DNA of 41,259 nucleotides, from the NCBI GenBank assembly GCA_043801855.1, contig JAZDLQ010000087.1, positions 1-41,259 on the forward strand. The letters are read 5' to 3'. The notes beneath the pieces are model-generated. The model searched no databases. It had not been told where the DNA came from and saw only the letters and a list, made by a program, of their open reading frames with translations. This stretch comes from CAYTWW01 sp043801855. Its GTDB lineage: Archaea; Nanobdellota; Nanobdellia; Woesearchaeales; GW2011-AR15. The translations under genes and the position numbers were made by a program. This document shows positions 31,982-41,008 of the stretch, piece by piece. The first letter of the stretch is position 1. Each line of letters begins with the position of its first letter.

Positions 31982-33997
31982 GTGAAAGCAAATAAAAAAA
32001 GAGGTGATATTCCTGTATATGTAATTTTTTCTATAGTGATAACTATTGCAGGAATTGCCCTTGTTTTTGCACTTGCTGGCTCTACTAGTGGAGTTGGAAA
32101 GCAAGTTTACTGCAAAACGCTTTATGACCAGTCAAAAAAATCAGATGCTTTTTGCGAAGAATACTTAAATCTTGCGTCAAGCAGATTAGTTGCCAAGCAG
32201 AATCATATTGATTTTTTTTTAGATAGGCGAAAAAAAGTTGACTATCTGCTCACACCATCTAATCTTTTTAGCGGGAAAGCATCCTTAGTTTTACCAAGCG
32301 CCTCAAAAATTGAATCTGCAAAAATGAAGATTGCGCTAAAGCCTTTTACTATACAAACGTTTAACACAGGAAAAACAAGCGAAAAACTTGTTATTCCGCC
32401 AAACAGGCAAACTAACCCTGCGCCAAAAGTTGTTATAAATTCACCTCCTTTGCAGTCAAAAGTAACTCATTCAAAGCTTGAAATATATGGCATGTCACAG
32501 CCTACAAGAGCAGATATTACTTATGTGATTGATACTTCATCAAGCATGTTGAATGAATGGAATACTCTCTGTACAAATCTTGGCGATGTAAAAAGTACAT
32601 TAGAGGAAAAAGGACTTGACGTTAAGTTTACTGTATATGCCCTTGGAGCATCAGGCGCACAAGGAACATGTGTTGATGTTACACTAGATCGTTCTATGCT
32701 ATCATCAATTATTGCCCTTACTGCTCCAGGGCCAACATACGGCTGCGGTTCTGATTATTGTAAGGATCCGTACGATGATTATGATGAAGCGTGGGCTGTT
32801 GGAACATCGTGGATTGCTCTAAATCATCCGTGGAGAAGCGGAAATGACATTAAGCGAATTGTAATTCCGATTGGTGACTCTGATCCGACAGGCGGAGGGC
32901 CGACAAGAAGGAATGGAGACAATTATTTTGATGCGAGATTTTCTGGAACTGAAGATACTAATCTAGGTGTAGTTCCAATAGGTGCAATTCAACAAGCAAT
33001 TTCTTTTTGTACAAGGCCATGGCCAGATTGGACGTATGTTCTTCCAATTGAAGGAGACGAAGAAGGAAATGCAGAAGGATATGGCGTTGGCAGTAGTGAT
33101 TGCAATTTTCCATCCACCTGCTACGATATACAAACTTGGATGCAGAGCATGATTGATGCAACAACAACAAAGCTACTATCCCCTGTGCCTTTTGAAAATA
33201 GAGACACAATATTAGAAAGCATTCTTGAAATAATGACAACACCTTACCCGAAAAATATAGAGATTTATATAAATGGTGCAAAAGTTTGGAATTTTATTCC
33301 TGAACTAAATGACAAAAATTCACAAAAAGTAATTGACACAAAGGAATTTAACGATGCTATGCAAAATTCATGCAGAGGCCAACCATGTGTATTAACTATT
33401 GTCAGTGATGAGGGAACTATTCTTTTAAACAGGTTAAAAATAGAATATTATTCAGATCCGTCTTCACCTATAATTTTAAATATTAACGGGAATCCAATAA
33501 CACTATCCCAATTGCGCTATGACAATCCTGTTATTGAACTTGATTTTACAAATGAGCTTACTAGTGCAATGCAAAGTTGCAACAGGAACTTAAAAGACTG
33601 TCAAGTCTTAATTGAGCTTAAAGCAACACAAGATGTTTCAATTGCGATTTCTGACATTAATGTAAGCTATGAATATTATATGCTTGAAGATGAGCTTTTT
33701 GAAAAAATATTATCCTGCTACAAAGACTCAAACCTTGGCGCCAGCAAAAAAAATTTTTTATGTGAAGAGTTTGTTGTTCCAACTAATTATATTTATAATT
33801 ATCCAATAACTGAAAAAACCATTACAGATATGTTAATAGATAAAAACCTATGCCACTTAATATCAAACAATCTTGTTAACGGAATAGCGGCAGCCTGTGG
33901 AGATTATGATAGTATTTTGTTTACACAAGATATTTATAACACAAGAAACATTCTGATAGAATATAACGGCGAATCTGGCCAGGTGGTTGTCAGCTAA
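31982..33997 (+). CDS. Prepilin-anchored von Willebrand factor A domain protein
   Basis: The 671-residue protein has an NKKRG-DIPVYVIFS signal followed by a hydrophobic helix (about 9-30). From about residue 180 it has a vWA-like domain with the metal-site motif DTSSSM (D184-M189) after ITYVI and VIPIGDSDP further on. The C-terminal half is a beta-rich domain with several cysteines. vWA domains with an intact metal site mediate adhesion to proteins or surfaces, and similar pilus-tip adhesins exist in bacteria. It begins with GTG directly after the upstream TAA, with no gap. A role as an adhesin of the apparatus is inferred. Confidence 0.8.
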   Translation: MKANKKRGDIPVYVIFSIVITIAGIALVFALAGSTSGVGKQVYCKTLYDQSKKSDAFCEEYLNLASSRLVAKQNHIDFFLDRRKKVDYLLTPSNLFSGKASLVLPSASKIESAKMKIALKPFTIQTFNTGKTSEKLVIPPNRQTNPAPKVVINSPPLQSKVTHSKLEIYGMSQPTRADITYVIDTSSSMLNEWNTLCTNLGDVKSTLEEKGLDVKFTVYALGASGAQGTCVDVTLDRSMLSSIIALTAPGPTYGCGSDYCKDPYDDYDEAWAVGTSWIALNHPWRSGNDIKRIVIPIGDSDPTGGGPTRRNGDNYFDARFSGTEDTNLGVVPIGAIQQAISFCTRPWPDWTYVLPIEGDEEGNAEGYGVGSSDCNFPSTCYDIQTWMQSMIDATTTKLLSPVPFENRDTILESILEIMTTPYPKNIEIYINGAKVWNFIPELNDKNSQKVIDTKEFNDAMQNSCRGQPCVLTIVSDEGTILLNRLKIEYYSDPSSPIILNINGNPITLSQLRYDNPVIELDFTNELTSAMQSCNRNLKDCQVLIELKATQDVSIAISDINVSYEYYMLEDELFEKILSCYKDSNLGASKKNFLCEEFVVPTNYIYNYPITEKTITDMLIDKNLCHLISNNLVNGIAAACGDYDSILFTQDIYNTRNILIEYNGESGQVVVS

Positions 33998-33998
33998 A

Positions 33999-34472
33999 AT
34001 GTCATATGTTGTTATTACAGGAACCAAAAGGCAGCAATTTGATACCCTTAAGGATGCAGTAAGTGTAAGCAGCGAAGAGAGTCGAATATATTTAGTAGAT
34101 GGATTTGGAAATTTGTCCGCTGTTGATAGCGAGTGTATTGAGCAAACACTCAAAGCTGAAACTTCGGTTCAAAACCAAACTCAAAATGAACAGCCTGTGA
34201 TTGTAACAAATAATCCAGGCAATGCAGCAGCTGACATTTCCAAACAGCAGGCAATGGATAAAAGGGAATCTTTAGTTCCTGTCCAAAAAGATGCAATATC
34301 TAACAATAATACTCCTCAAAAAATAGTTGTTGTGCAAAAGCCTGCTGAAGAAAACCTGCTTTTAAGAGGGCTTGTTTTTGTTGTTGCTGTAATTATTATA
34401 CTTTTTTTTATATACATGATACTAAAGCCTTACCTGGAGGAATTCCAGTCAATAAATAGTGCTTTTTTTTAA
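33999..34472 (+). CDS. C-terminally anchored protein with an Asn/Gln-rich linker
   Basis: The 157-residue protein has a small folded N-terminus (SYVVITGTKRQQFDTLKDAV), a long polar linker rich in Gln, Asn and Thr, and a single C-terminal transmembrane helix (about 127-148) followed by PYLEEFQSINSAFF. It lacks a signal sequence, so the N-terminus is probably cytoplasmic. The ATG at 33999 follows the upstream stop by 1 nt. It could connect the surface apparatus to a cytoplasmic partner; no family is recognised. Confidence 0.65.
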   Translation: MSYVVITGTKRQQFDTLKDAVSVSSEESRIYLVDGFGNLSAVDSECIEQTLKAETSVQNQTQNEQPVIVTNNPGNAAADISKQQAMDKRESLVPVQKDAISNNNTPQKIVVVQKPAEENLLLRGLVFVVAVIIILFFIYMILKPYLEEFQSINSAFF

Positions 34473-34482
34473 GGTGGATGAA

Positions 34483-34947
34483 ATGAGTAAAAAAGGAGAT
34501 TTGTCAATTAATTATGCGTTTTTAATTTTTGTTTCAGTGATTGCAGTGTTTGTGATTATCGGAATGATTTCGGGCTGGGCTTTTAATGCCAAGAATATGA
34601 TGTGTAAATTAACAGGAGAATGCAAGGAAGGAGAAACTCTAATTGACAAGCAGACAATAACTGTTGATAGTACTGATGGCAACAACGCAAGGTTTGTTAA
34701 CGAGATTATCAAGCATTCAAAACTTTGCTTCACAAGGTCAAGTGAGGGCAGCAACAGGGGTGAACTTTGCTATACTGTTAAGTGCAATGCCCCTACGCCA
34801 TTTACATGTACAGCCAGATGTAATGATATTCAGCCAGGAATAGAGGCATCTATTGGCGCAGGAAAAGTTGACTGCACTGATTTTGATTCAAGCAACAAAG
34901 CAATTATTGAATTTGATTATGGCAGGCAGGTAATTCTGATAAGATAA
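34483..34947 (+). CDS. Prepilin-like protein, first of a duplicated pair
   Basis: The 154-residue protein starts MSKKG-DLSINYAFLIF with a hydrophobic helix to about residue 29, then a small Cys-containing domain (CFTRSSEG, CYTVKC, CTARC) ending in IIEFDYGRQVILI. The ATG is set by AAGGTGGA at 34471-34478. The next gene is clearly homologous over its whole length. Both look like minor pilins. The conserved C-terminal FDY-x-x-QxVxI strand suggests a beta-sheet pilin head. Confidence 0.8.
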   Translation: MSKKGDLSINYAFLIFVSVIAVFVIIGMISGWAFNAKNMMCKLTGECKEGETLIDKQTITVDSTDGNNARFVNEIIKHSKLCFTRSSEGSNRGELCYTVKCNAPTPFTCTARCNDIQPGIEASIGAGKVDCTDFDSSNKAIIEFDYGRQVILIR

Positions 34948-34958
34948 CATTTACTAAA

Positions 34959-35387
34959 ATGAATAAGAAAGCGGATTTAGCAATAAATTACACATTTCTT
35001 GTCTTTATTGGAGTTATTGCTGTTTTTGTTATTATTGGAATGCTTACAAACTGGAAATTAATCTCTGAAAAAGCAATGAATGCCATTTCCAAAAATCCGG
35101 AACCTGCACTAGTTGATTCAAAAATCATTGCAACTAAAGATATTTTTGCATTTAAGAGAGAAATAATTAAACAGTCAAAACTTTGTAGCGAGTATGCAAA
35201 ATCAGGATACATAAAAGGAGAATTATGTTACGCAATAGTATGCGAGTCTAATTGCAATGTGGCTTGTTCAGATATAGACTTTGAAAATGAAGTTGGTAAA
35301 AACAAGGTCTCTTGCTATATGAATATGCCAAACAGTAAAGCAATTATTGGATTTGACTATTCAACCCAGAAAGTTGTTATTTATTAA
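34959..35387 (+). CDS. Prepilin-like protein, second of a duplicated pair
   Basis: The 142-residue protein starts MNKKA-DLAINYTFLVF and matches the upstream gene in the signal helix, in the EIIKQSKLC segment, in GELCYAIVC and in the ending AIIGFDYSTQKVVIY. The middle is shorter. It follows its paralogue by 11 nt. The duplication with divergence suggests distinct positions in one pilus-like structure. Confidence 0.8.
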   Translation: MNKKADLAINYTFLVFIGVIAVFVIIGMLTNWKLISEKAMNAISKNPEPALVDSKIIATKDIFAFKREIIKQSKLCSEYAKSGYIKGELCYAIVCESNCNVACSDIDFENEVGKNKVSCYMNMPNSKAIIGFDYSTQKVVIY

Positions 35388-35411
35388 AGCTATTATTATA
35401 CAGAGTAAAAC

Positions 35412-37160
35412 ATGAACAAAAAAGGGATAGAATCAGTTGAAGTATGGATGTGGCTTGTTGCAGGTCTTGTTATAGGCGGCCTTATTTTTGTTTCAGGATA
35501 TACTCTTTTGTCACAATGGTTCCACACTAAAGACATTGATAAGGCAATGCAGAATTATGCTCAATTAAGAGACTCTCTTGTAACTGTTTGTAAAGTAGGC
35601 TCAGAGCACCAGGAGATTAAAAGATTTGAATTTCCAAGAATTGTTACAAATATTAGCATTATTGACAAGCCAAAAAACTTAATTGGCCAGGGAAGCACTT
35701 TATGCATGGAAATTGAAGGCGAAGATATATTATGCACTCAAATAGATAAGGAGCCGTATACATGCAAACTGCCGTTAATTATGAAGACATTTGACACACA
35801 AAAAAAGAAAGGATTATTTGCTATGATTGACCGGGCACTTGGAGATTCTCAGGTATCAAAAATTGAATTTTCAATTTCAAAAAACGAGCTTAATTTAATC
35901 TGTATAACTCCTCAAGAATATTTTGATAGTGCATCTGTCCAAAGAAATATTGCTTTTGCAGCAGAAAACGAAATTTGCGATTCTACCTGTAATTGTGCAT
36001 CCGGGTTGTTATGCGACAATAAAATTAACCCAGGCGTACAGGGCCATTGCTGCATGCCGGGATATTATTTTATAACAGGACAATGCACAGACCCAAGGGG
36101 GAATGGGGTGTGCGAGATTATGTATGGAGAAAATTGTGCAAGTGAAAGTGGATGTTCTTGTGCTTCATCTGGAACATGCTGCGCTGGCTGCTCAGGGACA
36201 GATAATATAGGTTGCTGTGCGCAGCCAAAAATTGCATGTGGAAATACATGCATAGATAATCCTACTACCAAAAAGCCAAACAATGAGCAGTGTCAGTGTG
36301 ATTTGGAATGCGATTCAAACAATTGCGCAGCAAACCCTGATAATCCTCAAAGCAAGGCATGTTGCATGGCAGGATATTATTTTGACGGTTCAGTATGCAG
36401 AAAGCGCCTTATAGTTCTTGCAGTTGGTGTAAATATAGATTCAGGAAATATGAATTATTATAGAGAAAGAGCACAAAGAGATTTAGGTTATTTTGCATCT
36501 CATTCGCCTTTCAAAGAAGATAAATGCAAAAACGGTCTAAAAATTAATATTTTAGACAGGAATTGTGATGCGCCTGCTTGCGAATGGAATTATGTAAGAG
36601 GCAACGGGGCTGCAGGCTGCATGAGCAGTGTGCTTAACTGTGTCAGTGACCAGGATTTTGATTATATTGCATCAATAAGTGATGATAACATTCAAAATGG
36701 CTTTGCCTCAGTTCCTTCTCCTTTTGCAATATGTTATGGTGGTCTGCCCGCAGGTCTGGAGATAGCGTGCCTTGCGCATGAACTTGGACATCAATTGAAG
36801 CTCTGTGATCTATATTCAAGGAGCACTTATGATAGCCAGAATTTAAGGTTTCCAAGCTGGCAGCTATTTTTAGAGCCAGCCCCATATTCTGGTTGCGGGC
36901 ATTCATGGGCATCAAGCGGAATTGGACCTGCGAATGCCTGCAATGTGGACTGTGCAACCAATCCTTCTGCATGCGTTTCAGATACGTGTGGAGAAAAAAT
37001 ATCAGGAAGTGCGCCGCCTTACGGGACATCAATCATGGGCGGAGGAGGCAACATTGGGTCAGGGCCAGGAGGAATGGTAGGAAACCCTATAGAATACGAG
37101 CCAGAATCATATTCATTTATGTTAAACAAGCTTACGGAGGCTGGTTATTGTGAACCCTAA
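35412..37160 (+). CDS. Prepilin-anchored HELGH zinc metalloprotease
   Basis: The 582-residue protein has three parts. Residues 1-175 are a pilin-like domain starting MNKKG-IESVEVWMWLVAG, homologous to the stand-alone gene at 37977. Residues about 190-335 form a Cys-rich stalk (CNCASGLLC, CEIMYGENC, CCAGCSG). Residues 336-582 are a peptidase with HELGH at 456-460, an Asp six residues after the second His, and a Met-turn-like SIMGG with M542. The pattern fits a metzincin-like zinc protease displayed outside the cell. Its target may be surface proteins of another cell or subunits of the apparatus itself. The gene sits near the end of the operon and overlaps the next by 11 nt. Confidence 0.8.
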   Translation: MNKKGIESVEVWMWLVAGLVIGGLIFVSGYTLLSQWFHTKDIDKAMQNYAQLRDSLVTVCKVGSEHQEIKRFEFPRIVTNISIIDKPKNLIGQGSTLCMEIEGEDILCTQIDKEPYTCKLPLIMKTFDTQKKKGLFAMIDRALGDSQVSKIEFSISKNELNLICITPQEYFDSASVQRNIAFAAENEICDSTCNCASGLLCDNKINPGVQGHCCMPGYYFITGQCTDPRGNGVCEIMYGENCASESGCSCASSGTCCAGCSGTDNIGCCAQPKIACGNTCIDNPTTKKPNNEQCQCDLECDSNNCAANPDNPQSKACCMAGYYFDGSVCRKRLIVLAVGVNIDSGNMNYYRERAQRDLGYFASHSPFKEDKCKNGLKINILDRNCDAPACEWNYVRGNGAAGCMSSVLNCVSDQDFDYIASISDDNIQNGFASVPSPFAICYGGLPAGLEIACLAHELGHQLKLCDLYSRSTYDSQNLRFPSWQLFLEPAPYSGCGHSWASSGIGPANACNVDCATNPSACVSDTCGEKISGSAPPYGTSIMGGGGNIGSGPGGMVGNPIEYEPESYSFMLNKLTEAGYCEP

Positions 37161-37980
37161 TAAATTATTTTTCATTTTTTTTATGTTTATTTTTCTTGCA
37201 GGTTTTAGTGCTGGAGAAGAAACATTATCACTTAATTTTCAAATTGATAAGAAGGATAATGTGGAAATTACAAATATTACTTATTCAAATGCAAAGCCAA
37301 TAATTAATCAGGCAGTATCAGACTATTACATGCTATTTACAGATTCCATGAATAAAGAAGTATACAGGCTTTCTTTTTTTGTTTCTTTTTCAGTAGAAAC
37401 ATTTGCTCCATCTGACATAGATGCAACAACCGCAGCTGTATTTATCAGGGTGCCTTTTGAAAAAATAAGGCAAGCGCGCTACTTAAGCATATATCATGGC
37501 ACAAATTTGTTAGTTAAGGCTGACCTGAAAAAGTATTTATGCAATAAAGATAACAAATGTGCGCCTGACAAAGGCGAGAATGCTTTTAACTGCATTGAAG
37601 ATTGCGGCGACAAGGGCATAGTATGCGGAAATAAAATATGCGAAAATGGTGAAAATGAAAATTGCAAAACAGATTGCCAGGCACAAGAAATACCTGCAAC
37701 CGCTACACCAAATATATTAACAGAAGAATGCGGCAATAATATCTGCGAAAATAATGAAAATTATCTTGCATGTGATCTAGATTGTCCGTCTGGCGCAAGT
37801 GATTCATTTTGCGATTCAGTTTCTGACGGTATATGCGATCCAGATTGCAATGAATGGGAAGATTCTGACTGCAAGAAACCCAAAAAAAGTAACTTTTTAA
37901 TAATCTTCTTTACAGTCTTTTTAATTGTTATGATAGCAGGAATTATTTATTTTTTAAAATTCAGGAAAAAAACACAATGA
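37150..37980 (+). CDS. Secreted Cys-rich protein with a C-terminal transmembrane anchor
   Basis: The 276-residue protein has a signal helix (NKLFFIFFMFIFLAGFSA), a beta-type domain of about 100 residues, and three Cys modules at about 127-240 (NAFNCIEDC, CGNKICENGENENCKTDC, CGNNICENNENYLACDLDC, DGICDPDCNEWEDSDC). A transmembrane helix near 248-268 and a short basic tail follow. The start is a GTG overlapping the protease gene, supported by GGAGG at 37133-37137. The Cys modules closely resemble those of the gene at 28628, so the operon repeatedly uses one extracellular module. Confidence 0.75.
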   Translation: MNPNKLFFIFFMFIFLAGFSAGEETLSLNFQIDKKDNVEITNITYSNAKPIINQAVSDYYMLFTDSMNKEVYRLSFFVSFSVETFAPSDIDATTAAVFIRVPFEKIRQARYLSIYHGTNLLVKADLKKYLCNKDNKCAPDKGENAFNCIEDCGDKGIVCGNKICENGENENCKTDCQAQEIPATATPNILTEECGNNICENNENYLACDLDCPSGASDSFCDSVSDGICDPDCNEWEDSDCKKPKKSNFLIIFFTVFLIVMIAGIIYFLKFRKKTQ

Positions 37981-38513
37981 AAAAAAAAGCGCTTGAATCA
38001 GTTGAAGTATGGATGTGGCTTATTGCAGGATTGATTATAGGAGGCCTTATTTTTGTGGCAGGATATTCAATACTTAATAACTGGTTTTATAATAAAGAGT
38101 TGCAGACAGCAACAGAGAGTTTTGCATTGCTTAAGACTTCTATTCTTAGTGTATGCAAGCTTGGAGCAGAACAGGAAGAGGTAAAAAGATTAATTCTGCC
38201 CAGGATTGTTAATAATATTTCTATTCAGGATTCAGCAGGGCTTAACATTGGAGTAGGAAGCAGGCTTTGCATTGATATTAAAAATGAGCCTATACTGTGC
38301 ATTAACCTTGAAGAAGAGCCAAATAACTGCGCACATCAGGTTGTAATGAAGACTCTTGACTTAAATGATCAGAACTCCCTTTTTTACAAAGTGCAAAAAG
38401 CATCATCTGAAAATAACGCAATTAACATGAGATTTGACGTGACAAAAGAGTATATTGCAGCAACCCGGACTTACAAAATTAATATAGAATACAAAGAAGA
38501 ATTCATAAGATAA
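37977..38513 (+). CDS. Prepilin-like protein homologous to the protease's pilin domain
   Basis: The 178-residue protein starts MKKKA-LESVEVWMWLIAG and matches the first 175 residues of the metalloprotease gene, including KLGAEQEEVKRLILPRIV, SRLCIDI and CAHQVVMKTLD. The ATG overlaps the upstream TGA (ATGA). It is probably the unfused pilin to which the protease version was added, or from which it derived. Both may share a place in one fibre. It is the last gene of the plus-strand run. Confidence 0.82.
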   Translation: MKKKALESVEVWMWLIAGLIIGGLIFVAGYSILNNWFYNKELQTATESFALLKTSILSVCKLGAEQEEVKRLILPRIVNNISIQDSAGLNIGVGSRLCIDIKNEPILCINLEEEPNNCAHQVVMKTLDLNDQNSLFYKVQKASSENNAINMRFDVTKEYIAATRTYKINIEYKEEFIR

Positions 38514-38516
38514 AAT

Positions 38517-40280
38517 TCACAGCGAACATAGTGGCAAATATGAATTTTCCTCAAAAATCCTAATTGATTTATCTTTAACGAATTCTTTTTTTTTGGTATT
38601 AGCATCAGTTGCATTGCATGAAACTAGGACTTCCTCAACTGCAGCACTACTTTTTCCATGATAATAATAAATCTGCGGCCTTTTTTTTATCGAATCAAAA
38701 TATTTTTCAATATAAATCAGACAGGATTTTGGTGCACAAAGAATATAATTTCTGAGCTGGATTTTATTAATTGATACTGCAATACCTGCATCTTTTAAGG
38801 ATTCTTTGCAGAATTCTCTTGCTTTTTCAATTTCTGCGATGAATTCATCTTTGCTCATTTTTTTTATTGATTCAATAACAGAATCGTAGCCGGGTTTACC
38901 TTCTCCAACTTTCGCCTTAAGCATCTTCTGATATATTTTCTGGCAGATAAGAATTTTCATTATATCAATATCTTTTTTAAGGAAGAACTCCTGTGACGAC
39001 TCATTTATCCATCTTTTTGTAAAGTCAGATTTAATCAATGGGATTGCATCTTCGCTCCACTCCTCTGAGAATTTATCATCAAGCTTTTTTGTATATTCAA
39101 GATAATTTTTCATTTTTTCATTTACATTGCTGATTAACTCATCTATCTTTTTTTCAGGAATTTCATATTTTTTTATATCATTGCCTTTCTCTGTGAAGTA
39201 AAGCTTAATAGTATCACTCGCAGTACTGTAAATATTACTTGATTTAAGCTGCGAAAGCGGAACTAATAAAAAAATATCTCCTGTTCCATTTTGGTCATAA
39301 CTGTTTTTTTTAAGCTGGATATAATTTAACAGTAACTCTTTGCCATTAACTATCATTTGCTCTTTATATATCGGAAGATTGGATACAAATGCATCTTCTT
39401 TTGCTATTAGCAGGCTTTCAGAAAGGCTGCATTTGTAAACTGCCCATTCTTGCCCAAGATTAATTTTTGGCACATTAAACTGGTTTAATAGTAGCTCTAA
39501 ATCTTTTAATATTTCAATCTCTTTGTCCTCAAACAACCTGATTTGAGATGTCTCATTGTATTCTTCGCTTATTTTAAATTCAGTAATATCTTTTATAACT
39601 GAGTTATGGACAAGAATTTCTTTTACGACAAGCGACTTAAGCTTTTGCGCCTCTTCTTTTATATCATTAACCCTGAAGAATGCAGCAAACAGGCTTGAAG
39701 AAACATTTTTTTGGAAGAGTATTTTATCTACTACTGCGTTTTGCTCATGTATTGTTTTTTGCAGCTGGCTAAATTCATTAAAGATAAATCCTGTTTTTTT
39801 AATCTCATTTTGATTAATGCTTGTTATTTCCATTATTTGCTTTTCTATAATAGCAAGACCTTGTGCGCCTCTGTTTGCATAATCGGCAATTTCAGGCGCT
39901 GACTTTATTTTTTCCGGTAGCATTAACAGGAGCCCTTCCAGTATTTTCTGTGCTTTTTTCTCTTCATCAAGTTCTATTTTTTCCAGGCTGAAATTTTTTA
40001 AATCTATGGATTTAATATTAAGAATTATTTTTTCAACAACAGGAAGAATTATTTTACTATTTAGGCTTTTAAGTTTTATTAGGCTTGCAGTATCCAAAAG
40101 AAAAGCCTCATTTTGTACAATATCAAGCTTTGCCTGTTCAATGCTTGCATTGTTTAGAAGCTCTTTAAGCTTTGTAAAAAGCTCTTTTTTTAGAATGAGA
40201 TTTGAAAGTTCAGCGCTAGTTGCCTGCTTTAACTTACTTTCTGGCTTGGCAAGCTTAACAATTTCTTTTTTTTCTATCAT
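38517..40280 (-). CDS. Unknown large, mostly helical soluble protein
   Basis: The 587-residue protein has no signal or transmembrane segment and is rich in Lys, Glu, Leu and Ile, suggesting long helices. A more globular central region lies at about 255-360 (EWAVYKCSLSESLLIAKED, GDIFLLVPLSQL), and another part with cysteines near 480-550 (YILCAPKSCLIYIEKYFD). No known motif is visible. It follows the prepilin-like gene at 40322-41008 by 41 nt and is convergent with the pilin operon, with ends 3 nt apart. A cytoplasmic assembly or regulatory role for the surface system is possible from position only. Confidence 0.7.
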   Translation of the reverse strand: MIEKKEIVKLAKPESKLKQATSAELSNLILKKELFTKLKELLNNASIEQAKLDIVQNEAFLLDTASLIKLKSLNSKIILPVVEKIILNIKSIDLKNFSLEKIELDEEKKAQKILEGLLLMLPEKIKSAPEIADYANRGAQGLAIIEKQIMEITSINQNEIKKTGFIFNEFSQLQKTIHEQNAVVDKILFQKNVSSSLFAAFFRVNDIKEEAQKLKSLVVKEILVHNSVIKDITEFKISEEYNETSQIRLFEDKEIEILKDLELLLNQFNVPKINLGQEWAVYKCSLSESLLIAKEDAFVSNLPIYKEQMIVNGKELLLNYIQLKKNSYDQNGTGDIFLLVPLSQLKSSNIYSTASDTIKLYFTEKGNDIKKYEIPEKKIDELISNVNEKMKNYLEYTKKLDDKFSEEWSEDAIPLIKSDFTKRWINESSQEFFLKKDIDIMKILICQKIYQKMLKAKVGEGKPGYDSVIESIKKMSKDEFIAEIEKAREFCKESLKDAGIAVSINKIQLRNYILCAPKSCLIYIEKYFDSIKKRPQIYYYHGKSSAAVEEVLVSCNATDANTKKKEFVKDKSIRIFEENSYLPLCSL

Positions 40281-40321
40281 TTACAAGCTAATTAAAATAT
40301 TTTTTAAAAGAAAAAAATAAT

Positions 40322-41008
40322 TTATATAGGCGCATTGCATATGTACGCAGGGCTTGCTGGATTTCTAGTTGGAGGAGTTGTTGGACCTGCAATTGATTCA
40401 TTAAAGCAGAACCTTTCTTTCCAATTGTATTTTGTAGTGATGCCTTCAGGATTAACTGCAGTTGTATCTACTCTGCTATAATACAGACCGCATCCATCTT
40501 GGAATGCAATCTCAGTCTCTTTGCTTCCAGGCAGAGGCTCAACCCCATTATTATTTGTATCTGGAGACAAACCCTCAATATCATTTAGAAACCTTATATA
40601 TAAGTCTGGCCTGTATTCAGCAAGGTCTTTTCTGCATCTATTACCATCATACCTGCTCTTGCAGTTCTCAACCAAAACAAAACAGGGGATTTTTTCTTCG
40701 CAAAACCACCATTGTCCATAAGTCGCAGTGCCTTCTTTTCTTCCGTCCTTATCCCAGTCTATTTTATACATTGAGCTGCAGAATTCAATTTCAGTTGCAA
40801 TGTCTTTAATTCCTTCGCACATTGCGGCACATGCAGCTTTTGCCTCGTCAATAGCAGCTTCTTTAGCATAGGATTGCGCAACATTTCCTGTTGTTTCTCC
40901 TCCCTGCTTTACAAACTTGAAGAACATGGATAATACAACCAGCGATATTATTAAAAGCATAAACAGCCCGAATATCATAGAAAGTGATTTTTCACCCCTT
41001 TTCATCAT
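40322..41008 (-). CDS. Prepilin-like Cys-rich surface protein
   Basis: The product of 228 residues begins MMKRG-EKSLSMIFGLF, a class III-like signal with E at +1 and a hydrophobic helix to about residue 31. The extracellular part has ten or more cysteines (ACAAMCEG, FCEEKIPC, NCKSRYDGNRC) and a Pro/Thr-rich C-terminus. The start at 41008 is preceded by AGGTGAGCTT on the minus strand; the second Met at 41005 is equally possible. It heads a short minus-strand operon with the 587-residue unknown protein. Confidence 0.75.
   Translation of the reverse strand: MMKRGEKSLSMIFGLFMLLIISLVVLSMFFKFVKQGGETTGNVAQSYAKEAAIDEAKAACAAMCEGIKDIATEIEFCSSMYKIDWDKDGRKEGTATYGQWWFCEEKIPCFVLVENCKSRYDGNRCRKDLAEYRPDLYIRFLNDIEGLSPDTNNNGVEPLPGSKETEIAFQDGCGLYYSRVDTTAVNPEGITTKYNWKERFCFNESIAGPTTPPTRNPASPAYICNAPI

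Noticed and set aside
26005..38513. Possibility that the Cys-rich operon encodes an archaellum
   Set aside because: There is no flagellin array, FlaI, FlaH or FlaF/G-type gene in the run, and the enzyme and vWA domains do not fit a motility filament.
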